A DNA stretch of 12,142 nt, from assembly GCA_034435675.1 (NCBI GenBank), contig DAOTWP010000180.1, positions 1 through 12,142 on the forward strand, written 5' to 3'. This DNA is from DAOTWP01 sp034435675 (GTDB taxonomy: Bacteria; Chloroflexota; Anaerolineae; Aggregatilineales; Phototrophicaceae). The translations under genes and the position numbers were made by a program. Shown here piece after piece: positions 1 to 6,625 of this stretch (within the stretch, counting starts at the first letter, position 1; the number at the start of each line of letters is the position of its first letter). The notes under the pieces were generated by a model that saw only the letters and a program-made list of their open reading frames with translations, was not told the DNA's origin and searched no databases.

Positions 1-1263
1 CTGGAAATGCAGCTGCGCCGCCTTGCCGCGCTGGAACGCCAGAAGTTGCAGGATGAATACGATCAGGTGCTGGCGCGCATCGCCTATCTCGAAGACCTGC
101 TGGCATCGCCGGACAAGATCCTTAAGCTGATCCGTGATGATGTCATCGAACTGGCGGACACGTTTGGCGACGAACGTAAGACGAGCATCCTCTATGGGGT
201 CTATGCCGAGTTTAACGAGGCGGATCTGGTGCCGGAGGAGCAGGTGGTCATTTCGCTGACCGCCAACGGCTATATCAAGCGTGTGCCGTCCAGCGCGTAT
301 CGTGCGCAGCGCCGCGGCGGCAAAGGTGTGCTGGGGATGACCACCAAAGAAGAAGATGTGCTGTTTGACATCTTCGCATGCAGCAGCCTCGATACGATCC
401 TGTTTTTCAGCGACAAGGGCAAGGTCTACAGCGAGAAAGCGTTCCGCATTCCCGAAACCGGGCGCGCCAACAAAGGTACGCTGATTCACTCGATTCTGAA
501 CCTTGAATCCGATGAATTTATCACCGCCATGCTGCCGGTGTCGTCGTTCGATCTGCCCGGTTACACATTTGTCATGGCGACCCGTTATGGGCGCATCAAA
601 CGGGTGAATCTGGAAGAATTTGCCGGTGTGCGCCCCAGTGGTTTAATCGCCATTCGGCTTGATGAGGGCGATACGCTCAACTGGGTGAAGTACAGCAGCG
701 GTGATCAGGATGTGATGATCGTCACTGAAGGCGGGCAGGCGGTGCGCTTCCACGAGCGTGATGTGCGCGTGACCGGACGCCCGGCGGGAGGCGTGAATGC
801 GATTCGGCTGGTGAATGATGATCGTGTCGCGGGGATGGATGTGGTTACCCCAGAGCATACGCATCTGCTGGTGGTGACGACGAACGGTTTCGGCAAACGG
901 ACACCGCTCGATGAATACACACAGCACGGGCGCTATGGGGTTGGCGTGCGCACACTGTCGCGCAACGAAAAGACCGGACCGATTGTTGCCATGCGCTGCA
1001 CCAACGAAACGGACGACATCATGATGATTACGCGCGACGGCGTCGTGCTGCGCACCCGGCTGGCACAGATTCGCGAGACCGGACGCAGCACACAGGGTGT
1101 CACGCTGATGAATGTTGCCGAGGGAGATAATGTAGTGGGCATTGCGCTCATGGCGGAAGATGCCATCGAAGGTGGCGAAACGGATGAATCGCTGCCGCCG
1201 TCGGCGAACGGCAATAATCTGGATGCCGACCCGCTGAGCAGCAGTGGGCATTCGTTGAATTAG
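1..1263 (+). CDS. gyrA: DNA gyrase subunit A, C-terminal part (5' end outside window)
   Basis: The reading frame is open from the first base (CTG GAA ATG) and ends at TAG 1261-1263, so this is the 3' part of a longer gene and the ATG at 7 is internal. GyrA is the breakage-reunion subunit of DNA gyrase, which introduces negative supercoils using ATP. Residues 1-70 of the fragment match the end of the core, with the MQLRRLAALERQK segment. The rest is the beta-pinwheel C-terminal domain. Six blade repeats can be followed, each with a turn such as GYIKRV, GKVYSEK, GRIKRV, GQAVRF, GFGKRT or GVVLRT. The GyrA box QRRGGKG lies at fragment residues 103-109. That motif is needed for DNA wrapping and separates GyrA from the topoisomerase IV subunit ParC. 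The protein ends in a short polar, acidic tail. The catalytic tyrosine lies upstream and cannot be checked. Confidence 0.97.
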   Translation: MEMQLRRLAALERQKLQDEYDQVLARIAYLEDLLASPDKILKLIRDDVIELADTFGDERKTSILYGVYAEFNEADLVPEEQVVISLTANGYIKRVPSSAYRAQRRGGKGVLGMTTKEEDVLFDIFACSSLDTILFFSDKGKVYSEKAFRIPETGRANKGTLIHSILNLESDEFITAMLPVSSFDLPGYTFVMATRYGRIKRVNLEEFAGVRPSGLIAIRLDEGDTLNWVKYSSGDQDVMIVTEGGQAVRFHERDVRVTGRPAGGVNAIRLVNDDRVAGMDVVTPEHTHLLVVTTNGFGKRTPLDEYTQHGRYGVGVRTLSRNEKTGPIVAMRCTNETDDIMMITRDGVVLRTRLAQIRETGRSTQGVTLMNVAEGDNVVGIALMAEDAIEGGETDESLPPSANGNNLDADPLSSSGHSLN

Positions 1264-1290
1264 TGCCAAACCGACCATTGCAGAGAAAAT

Positions 1291-1326
1291 AACAGTGCCC
1301 ACCCATGAGGTCGGCACTGTTTGTTT
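1291..1326. terminator. bidirectional intrinsic terminator between gyrA and tRNA-Val
   Basis: A perfect 9-bp inverted repeat, AACAGTGCC (1291-1299) and GGCACTGTT (1313-1321), encloses a 13-base loop. On the plus strand it is followed by TGTTTC, and on the minus strand by ATTTTCTC. It lies 27 bases after the gyrA stop and 10 bases beyond the tRNA-Val 3' end, so it can end transcripts arriving from both sides. The U-tracts are short and interrupted, so efficiency is uncertain. Confidence 0.8.
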
Positions 1327-1331
1327 CAGGG

Positions 1332-1404
1332 TGGGCGCAATAGGACTTGAACCTATGACCTTCCCGGTGTAAGCGGGATGCTCTGCCAATTGAGCTATGC
1401 ACCC
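1332..1404 (-). tRNA. tRNA-Val (anticodon TAC)
   Basis: The reverse complement of 1332-1404 folds as a standard 73-nt cloverleaf. The acceptor stem is GGGTGCA with TGCGCCC (one G-T pair) and the discriminator base is A. The D arm is GCTC/GAGC. The anticodon stem is TCCCG/CGGGA with loop CTTACAC, giving anticodon TAC for valine. The T arm is ATAGG/CCTAT with loop TTCAAGT. The bases after the discriminator are CCC, so CCA is not encoded and must be added by the CCA-adding enzyme. The gene has its own promoter immediately upstream and faces gyrA across a shared terminator. Confidence 0.97.
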
Positions 1405-1413
1405 ATCAACACC

Positions 1414-1442
1414 ATTATACGTTTAGCGCTTGTCGTTATCAA
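1414..1442 (-). promoter_or_regulatory. sigma70-type promoter of tRNA-Val
   Basis: Read on the minus strand, a -35 box TTGATA (1437-1442, 5 of 6 consensus bases) and a perfect -10 box TATAAT (1414-1419) are separated by exactly 17 bases. The predicted start point falls around 1406-1408, only a few bases before the mature tRNA 5' end at 1404, so the leader removed by RNase P would be very short. Confidence 0.85.
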
Positions 1443-1501
1443 CCCTAGAACGACGGATGAAAACCAGCAGGCGCAAATCCGCCGGGATGCAGCAGTGTGC
1501 C

Positions 1502-2056
1502 TTACAGCCTGGGAATTGTGATCCCCGTTTGCCCCTGGTATTTGCCCTTGCGATCCGCATAGGACACCTCACACATTTCGTCTGCCTCGAAGAAAATCAC
1601 CTGCGCTATACCTTCATTGGCGTAGATTTTGGCGGGCAGGGGGGTGGTATTGCTGATTTCGAGTGTGACGAATCCCTCCCATTCCGGCTCAAAGGGCGTA
1701 ACGTTTGTAATGATACCTGCACGGGCATACGTTGATTTGCCGAGCGTGATGGTCAGCACATTGCGCGGGATGCGGAAGTATTCCACCGAATGTGCCAGCG
1801 CGAACGAATTTGGCGGAATGATACACACAGCGCCCTCGAAATCCACAAACGAGTCCGGCGTGAAGTTTTTCGGGTCAACAATCGCGGAGCGCACATTGGT
1901 GAATATCTTGAACTGGTTTGCCACGCGCATGTCGTAGCCATAGGATGACAGCCCGTAGCTGATCACGCCTTCACGCTGTAAGCGGTCCTCAAACGGCTCA
2001 ATCATGCCGTGTTCCAGCGCCATCCTGCGAATCCAGTGATCCGGTTTTAAGCCCAT
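1502..2056 (-). CDS. dcd: dCTP deaminase
   Basis: Dcd converts dCTP to dUTP and ammonia in the cytoplasm, feeding dUMP to thymidylate synthesis. The 184-residue product has the family's usual length. Visible signatures are SYGLSSYGYDMRV (33-45), the substrate-binding stretch GKSTYARAG (106-114) that corresponds to GRSSLAR in the E. coli enzyme, and TLEIS (131-135) whose E133 aligns with the catalytic glutamate. The C-terminal lid is GKYQGQTG (171-178). The ATG at 2054-2056 is chosen because it begins the conserved MGLKPDHWIR and follows GGAAGG at good spacing; an in-frame ATG 13 codons upstream overlaps argS and lacks family similarity. The gene starts 19 bases after the argS stop, so the two are probably co-transcribed. 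Whether it also hydrolyses dUTP, as the bifunctional DCD-DUT enzymes do, cannot be told from sequence alone. Confidence 0.95.
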   Translation of the reverse strand: MGLKPDHWIRRMALEHGMIEPFEDRLQREGVISYGLSSYGYDMRVANQFKIFTNVRSAIVDPKNFTPDSFVDFEGAVCIIPPNSFALAHSVEYFRIPRNVLTITLGKSTYARAGIITNVTPFEPEWEGFVTLEISNTTPLPAKIYANEGIAQVIFFEADEMCEVSYADRKGKYQGQTGITIPRL

Positions 2057-2075
2057 CGTCGTTTCCTTCCGTCGC

Positions 2076-3809
2076 CTACATGCGCTCTGGCGCACTCATC
2101 CCCATCAGCGTCAGCACCCGTTTAAAGACCACCTCTGCCGCGCGGTAAAAGCGCAGCCGTGCCCGCGCAACTTCTGGCGCGACTTCTGTATGCAGCGCGC
2201 GTACATTGTCGTAAATCGGGTGAAACACCCCTGCCAGTTCATGCGCATAAAAAGCGATGCGGTGCGGTTCGTAATTCACAATTGCCAGTTCTATCACATC
2301 GCCCAGTTCCAGCGCTTTACGCAGAAACGCCAGTTCATCCGCGCCCAGCAGCGTCACATCGGCGCTGTCGTCGCTCAGCCCACGCGCCTCTGCCTCGCGG
2401 AAAATGCCCCGGCAGCGCACATAGGCATTCTGGATGTAATATACCGGGTTTTCGTTGCTTTGTTTGACAACATCTTCTACGTTGAAATTCAGGTGCGAAC
2501 TGGGGCTGCGCGCCAGCATGTGATAGCGAATCGCGTCGGCGCTGGTCATATCAATCAGATCATCCAGCGCATCATAGACACCCCGGCGGGTGCTCATCTT
2601 GAGTTCTTCCAGCTCACCCGTTTGCGGGTTGCGACGCACCGCCCGCACCATCTGGTTGAGGATCACATGAATCCTGGACGGGTCCAGTCCCAGTGCCTGC
2701 ATACCATACTGCACAACTTTGTACTCTGTGCCATGATCTGCACCCAGCACATTCACAGCAATGTCAAAGCCGCGTTCGAGCTTGTTCTTATGGTAGGCAA
2801 TGTCCGGCAGGGTGTAGGTGGGGATGCCGTCACTTTTGACCAGCACACGGTCTTTTTCGTCGCCGAATGCCGTGCTGCGAAACCACTGCGCAGGCGCTTT
2901 ACCGGCGGCTTTTGCCTTTTCGGCTTCGCTGGCGCCTTCCCATTCCGCCGCGCTGTAGACATAGCCGCGTGTGTTGAGTTCTTCCAGAACATCCCAGATG
3001 GCGTTGTTGGTGAACAGGCTGTCCTCGTTAAAGAACTGGTCATGGACAATCTGCACGCGGGCAAGAGTCGTCCTGATCCACTCAAACATCTTGCGCTCGG
3101 CGAATTCCTTAAACGGCTTCCAGTCGGCATCCACCAGTGCATCACCGTGCAGCGCCGCCATTTCCTGCGCGAAATCCTGCAAATATTCGCCGCGATAAAA
3201 GCTGGTGTCGCTGGCGTCTGGTGTGGGTACGTCTTTGCCCAGCGCTTGCAGATAGCGGATCTTCAGGCTGTTGCCCAGGCTGATCATCTGCTGCCCGGCA
3301 TTGTTGAAATAATACTCACGTTCCACCGCATAACCCGCTGCTTCCAGCAGGCGCGCCATTGTGTCGCCGATGATGCCGCCCCGGCTGCGTCCGATTGTAA
3401 TTGGTCCGCTGGGGTTAGCGCTGACAAATTCCACCTGTGCGCGCTTGCCCGCGCCGATGTCCAGCGTGAACAGTGCTTCACCTGCGCTGATGATCGCCTC
3501 GACCTGTTGTTTCAGCCAGTCGTCGCTCAGCCGGAAGTTGATAAAGCCCGGTGGCGCAACGTCAACACTGGCGATGAATTCGGCTGCTGGCAGGTGCCTG
3601 ACAATTGTGCTGGCAATATCCAGCGGTTTCATGCCGGCGGGTTTCGCTAACTGCATGGCGACCGCGGTAGCATAATCGCCCTGATCCGCTTTCTTGGGCG
3701 GCGTGATGGTCATTTCGGGTATATCAAAGGCGGGCAGGTCACCTGCCGCCTGTGCGGAACGAATCGCGGCGGTAATCAGCGCGGCGTGCGCTTTGGGTAG
3801 CTGCTTCAA
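2076..3809 (-). CDS. argS: arginyl-tRNA synthetase
   Basis: This class I aminoacyl-tRNA synthetase charges tRNA-Arg with arginine using ATP. The 577-residue product has the full ArgRS layout: an N-terminal tRNA-recognition domain (1-95, with the conserved GDYATAVAMQLAK at 44-56), a Rossmann catalytic core, and a DALR-type anticodon-binding domain from about 455 to the typical end SAPERM. The core carries SANPSGPITIGRSRGG (130-145) and EELKMSTRRG (401-410). The first is the HIGH region, but reads TIGR (138-141) instead of HIGH; the second is the KMSKS loop in KMSTR form. The start is TTG at 3807-3809, chosen because the N-terminal domain extends right up to it and AGAGG lies 11 bases upstream. 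Its promoter appears to lie in the 75-base gap after the methyltransferase gene; dcd follows 19 bases downstream. Confidence 0.96.
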   Translation of the reverse strand: MKQLPKAHAALITAAIRSAQAAGDLPAFDIPEMTITPPKKADQGDYATAVAMQLAKPAGMKPLDIASTIVRHLPAAEFIASVDVAPPGFINFRLSDDWLKQQVEAIISAGEALFTLDIGAGKRAQVEFVSANPSGPITIGRSRGGIIGDTMARLLEAAGYAVEREYYFNNAGQQMISLGNSLKIRYLQALGKDVPTPDASDTSFYRGEYLQDFAQEMAALHGDALVDADWKPFKEFAERKMFEWIRTTLARVQIVHDQFFNEDSLFTNNAIWDVLEELNTRGYVYSAAEWEGASEAEKAKAAGKAPAQWFRSTAFGDEKDRVLVKSDGIPTYTLPDIAYHKNKLERGFDIAVNVLGADHGTEYKVVQYGMQALGLDPSRIHVILNQMVRAVRRNPQTGELEELKMSTRRGVYDALDDLIDMTSADAIRYHMLARSPSSHLNFNVEDVVKQSNENPVYYIQNAYVRCRGIFREAEARGLSDDSADVTLLGADELAFLRKALELGDVIELAIVNYEPHRIAFYAHELAGVFHPIYDNVRALHTEVAPEVARARLRFYRAAEVVFKRVLTLMGMSAPERM

Positions 3810-3861
3810 GGTCTGAATACCTCTGATTGTGCGTTAGGGAGCCATCAACATTGAATGCCAG

Positions 3862-3888
3862 ATTGTAACATCGCTGTGGGCGCTTCAA
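3862..3888 (-). promoter_or_regulatory. putative extended -10 promoter for argS-dcd
   Basis: On the minus strand, TGTTACAAT (3862-3870) matches the extended -10 form TGnTAnAAT. A poor -35-like TTGAAG (3883-3888) lies 15 bases upstream, overlapping the stop codon of the methyltransferase gene. The predicted start point near 3855 gives a leader of roughly 45 bases before the TTG start of argS. Strength is uncertain because of the weak and closely spaced -35. Confidence 0.5.
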
Positions 3889-4724
3889 AACCCCTGAACA
3901 TCCACCAGCGCAATTACCCCATCCGCACTGGTGCGCGCAGCAGCGTCGCACGCGCGGCATGCCCACTGCCCGGCAATCTGCTCCATGCCGCCGCCGCAGA
4001 CAGGGCAGAGCAGCACGCCATCCAGCGGTATCGCGCCGGTTGGGTCGGACTGCCCTGTCTTGCGCGCGAAAACACGCTTGTAATCTGCCTGCCACAGATC
4101 AATCACGATATCGGTCATACCGTACTCAACAAGCAGCGTTTGCAGCGCTGCATCTGACCAGAGCTTGCCGGGCAGCCAGCGTGTATTAAAGCGGTTGGTG
4201 ATGACGAGCAGCCCGCCAGGGCGCAGCACCCGCACCAGTTCGCGCAGGGTCTGCGCTGGCTGCGGTGTGAACTCCAGCGCTTCGAGGCAGGTGACGACAT
4301 CAAACAGGCTGCCGGGGAAAGGCAGTGTTTCGATGGGATGCTGAACCAGCGTGACGTTGTCGGCGCAGGCGTCCAGCTTATCCGCCGCTATGCGCAGCAT
4401 CTGACGGCTGAGATCCAGCGCGACGATGTGCCCCTCGAATTCAGGCTGCCGGCACAGCAGCAGCGGCAGACGTGCCGTGCCCGTCGCTGCGTCAAGCAGC
4501 AGGGGATCGTTCTGCGGAGCAATGCCGCGCAGCAGCGGGTCAACGATGTAAAGAAGATCGCCGTCGTCATCAAACTCCTTGATGCGGTCATAACGCCCGG
4601 CAGTCAGGTCATACAGCGCGATGACGACCCGCTGCCCCAGGTAAACGCCTTCGCTGGCAACCAGCAGCCAGTAGAGCAGCAGTGCGGCTGCACTGACTGC
4701 CAGCATAATGACCAGCAGGGTCAC
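3885..4724 (-). CDS. membrane-anchored SAM-dependent methyltransferase with C-terminal zinc-binding tail
   Basis: This is a 279-residue class I methyltransferase of unknown substrate. Residues 3-23 form one strongly hydrophobic segment, probably an N-terminal membrane anchor with the enzyme in the cytoplasm. The Rossmann fold shows motif I LLLDAATGTA (75-84), a SAM-binding acidic residue in ALDLSRQML (102-110, D104), FDVVTCLEALEF (141-152) and the post-I element LRPGGLLVIT (167-176). The C-terminus adds CPVC (240-243) and CRAC (256-259), then a SADGVIALVD segment, resembling a Trm112-type zinc domain. The start is GTG at 4722-4724, which overlaps the stop of the upstream SDR gene by four bases (GTGA), with AAGG 9 bases before it, so translation is probably coupled. 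A lipid, quinone or envelope sugar is a plausible substrate given the anchor and the SDR partner, but this is inference. Confidence 0.85.
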   Translation of the reverse strand: MTLLVIMLAVSAAALLLYWLLVASEGVYLGQRVVIALYDLTAGRYDRIKEFDDDGDLLYIVDPLLRGIAPQNDPLLLDAATGTARLPLLLCRQPEFEGHIVALDLSRQMLRIAADKLDACADNVTLVQHPIETLPFPGSLFDVVTCLEALEFTPQPAQTLRELVRVLRPGGLLVITNRFNTRWLPGKLWSDAALQTLLVEYGMTDIVIDLWQADYKRVFARKTGQSDPTGAIPLDGVLLCPVCGGGMEQIAGQWACRACDAAARTSADGVIALVDVQGF

Positions 4725-5737
4725 GCAAGTAAGCCTTTCTCGCGCAGGTAAGGTACACTGCGCTGAATGCCCTCGTTCAGGCTGATTTGCGACTGCCAGC
4801 CGAGCAGCTCACGCGCCTTGTCCATTTTGAACGTCATCCTCCCCAGCAGTGAATGATCCAGCGCCGCGGGCAGCACCTTTACCGGGCTGTACGGGGGTGC
4901 TGCCGCTGCTGCTGCGCGCGCGAACAGGCGAATCGGCAGCGCAGGGATGCCGTACCAGCGCGGTTCGTTCCCATTCAGCCGGGCGTAGCCCAGCAGGAAA
5001 TCGCGCCAGGTGGGGGCGGGATCCGGCGCGCAGTTGAACGCCTCATTTTCTGCTGCCGGATGCACCGCCAGCACGAGCAGCATTTCGACCACATCGTCCA
5101 CATAAATCGGCTGCGAATGTCCCGCGCCGCCGCCAATGAACACCAGTGGGCTGCGGGCGAGTCGGTACATTGCCTGAGTCCACTGTCCTGAACGCGGACC
5201 GTAGATCATGCCGGGGCGAATGATGCTGTAGCGCAAGCCTGCCGACACCGCGACATCCAGCACTGCCTGTTCTGCGGCGATTTTGGTGATGTTGTACGGT
5301 TCGTTGGGCATTTGCAGCAGCAGATCACCTTCGCGGATGTCGCCATCGCGGGTGTAGCCATATGCAGCAATGCTGCTGACATGCACCATACGGCGCACGC
5401 CTGCGGCAGCGGTGGCATGCGCGACATTCAGCGTGCCCACTGCGTTGACGCGGTACTGGGTGTCAAAATCAGTGAATGCTGCCGCGCAGTGGAACACGGT
5501 ATCGCAGTCTGCTGCCAGTTCGCGCATGCGTGCCGCATCGGTGATGTCGCCGGTAACAATATCAATGTTGGGCACATCACGCAGCAGCCCGGCGCGTTCG
5601 GGGCGGCGTGCCAGCGCACGCACGCGAATACCTGCCTCGCGTGCCAACCGCAGCGCCAGTGCTCCACCCAGAAAGCCCGTCGCGCCAGTAACAAACACAG
5701 TTTTGCCTGCGAGCGCTGGCATCTCATTGGTCGTCAT
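4721..5737 (-). CDS. NAD(P)-dependent epimerase/dehydratase (extended SDR family)
   Basis: This is a 338-residue cytoplasmic oxidoreductase or epimerase of the extended short-chain dehydrogenase/reductase family. The N-terminal Rossmann fold has the nucleotide-binding TGATGFLG (17-24). A conserved VVTGDITD-like acidic segment (D64-D67) follows. The catalytic set appears to be S121/S122 plus Y148 and K152 in YNITK. The segments RPGMIYGPR (174-182) and QPIYVDDVVEML (209-220) are typical of nucleotide-sugar epimerases, 3-beta-hydroxysteroid dehydrogenase-like enzymes and flavonol-reductase-like enzymes, so the substrate cannot be assigned. The ATG at 5735-5737 has AAGGGG 9 bases upstream. The gene starts 39 bases after the nucleotidyltransferase and overlaps the methyltransferase start by four bases, indicating that at least the SDR and methyltransferase are made together. 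Confidence 0.9.
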   Translation of the reverse strand: MTTNEMPALAGKTVFVTGATGFLGGALALRLAREAGIRVRALARRPERAGLLRDVPNIDIVTGDITDAARMRELAADCDTVFHCAAAFTDFDTQYRVNAVGTLNVAHATAAAGVRRMVHVSSIAAYGYTRDGDIREGDLLLQMPNEPYNITKIAAEQAVLDVAVSAGLRYSIIRPGMIYGPRSGQWTQAMYRLARSPLVFIGGGAGHSQPIYVDDVVEMLLVLAVHPAAENEAFNCAPDPAPTWRDFLLGYARLNGNEPRWYGIPALPIRLFARAAAAAAPPYSPVKVLPAALDHSLLGRMTFKMDKARELLGWQSQISLNEGIQRSVPYLREKGLLA

Positions 5738-5776
5738 GCTCTGTTCCCCTTCAAAGCTGGCCTGTTTTGTTCGGCG

Positions 5777-6574
5777 TTAGTCGCGTACCTGATCGTCATT
5801 GGAAGTTGCTCGCGCCAGATGTTCATGCAGCGTGTGTACGGCGGCTTGCGGGAAATCCGGCATCCGTTCCCTCAGATAGTCTTCTGCCAGCGAGAGCAGT
5901 TCGCGTGCGGCGGAAATCGGGTCTTGCAGCAGAATCGTATTGATGGCACTGCCCAGTTCCGGGAAGGCAAACTCAAAGCGGCGGTAAACATCCAGATTGT
6001 CCAGTTTTGCCCCCGGTCTGGGCGGGACATACGCCACCAGCACCGGCAGCAGGTGTCCCAGCGCGTAGGACTTGATGAACACATGCCCGCTGAGGACTTC
6101 GCCGCGTGCGCAGCGTCCACTGCCGACCTGAAGCAGTCCCAGAAACATTAGGAAATCGCGGCGCAGATCACGCGGGGCGGGCACAGACGCCTGCTGTACC
6201 CGTGCCATACGTGCGGCAATGTCCGCCTTGTCCAGCAGCACGGCATAATCATTCGCTTTCGCCAGAAACAGTTCCTCAGCATCGAAGATGGCAAACTCCA
6301 GCAGATGCCCATCTTCGTAGAGGATTTTTAAGCCGTGTTCGGTTTCGCGCACCTGAAGCACAATGCGTTCAGCGGCGGGCAGCCATGCGGTGTTCTGGCG
6401 GAAGTCTTCCTGCACGCCTGGCACGGTAATCACGCTGAAGTCATGATCTGACCAGCGATCCATACGGGTCAGGTCTGCCATAGAACCAAACGCCACGACA
6501 CCCAGCACCCGCGAGTCCGATGCCAGACGATCAACCAACTGCTGTGTGAAGTTCTCAAACTCGTTGCGATTCAC
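5777..6574 (-). CDS. nucleotidyltransferase-domain protein, LinB/aminoglycoside-adenylyltransferase-like
   Basis: This 265-residue protein belongs to the polymerase-beta-like nucleotidyltransferase fold. The active-site signature is VVAFGSMADL (26-35, G30 and S31) followed by WSDHDFSVIT (41-50), whose D43 and D45 are the metal-binding pair; a third carboxylate may come from LLEFAIFD (91-98). The C-terminal half is helical (about 130-260), with a GLLQVGSGRCARGE stretch and a later FAFPELGSAINTILL helix. This overall plan resembles lincosamide nucleotidyltransferases such as LinB and the ANT aminoglycoside enzymes, but similarity is low and resistance should not be assumed. The start is GTG at 6572-6574, supported by AGGAG 9 bases upstream. 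It sits 51 bases after the ABC exporter and 39 bases before the SDR gene. A tRNA, protein or small-molecule substrate are all possible. Confidence 0.8.
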   Translation of the reverse strand: MNRNEFENFTQQLVDRLASDSRVLGVVAFGSMADLTRMDRWSDHDFSVITVPGVQEDFRQNTAWLPAAERIVLQVRETEHGLKILYEDGHLLEFAIFDAEELFLAKANDYAVLLDKADIAARMARVQQASVPAPRDLRRDFLMFLGLLQVGSGRCARGEVLSGHVFIKSYALGHLLPVLVAYVPPRPGAKLDNLDVYRRFEFAFPELGSAINTILLQDPISAARELLSLAEDYLRERMPDFPQAAVHTLHEHLARATSNDDQVRD

Positions 6575-6625
6575 GCTTATGCTCTCCTGCTGCGCTGGTA
6601 ACGATGTCCTGCGAGCCTGCGCTGA

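Noticed and set aside
1450..1490. Possible hairpin terminator downstream of dcd
   Set aside because: Only a 4-bp GGCG/CGCC stem with mismatches is visible before a TTTT on the minus strand, too weak to call.
2057..2095. Upstream ATG that would extend dcd by 13 codons
   Set aside because: It would overlap argS, lacks family similarity, and a better ribosome-binding site precedes the ATG at 2056.
2190..3650. 486-codon open frame on the plus strand opposite argS
   Set aside because: It is a mirror of the argS codon pattern, with no recognisable domain, and the minus-strand frame is unmistakably ArgRS over its full length.
5312..6151. 279-codon plus-strand open frame across the SDR and nucleotidyltransferase genes
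   Set aside because: It spans two well-supported opposite-strand genes and has no motif of its own.
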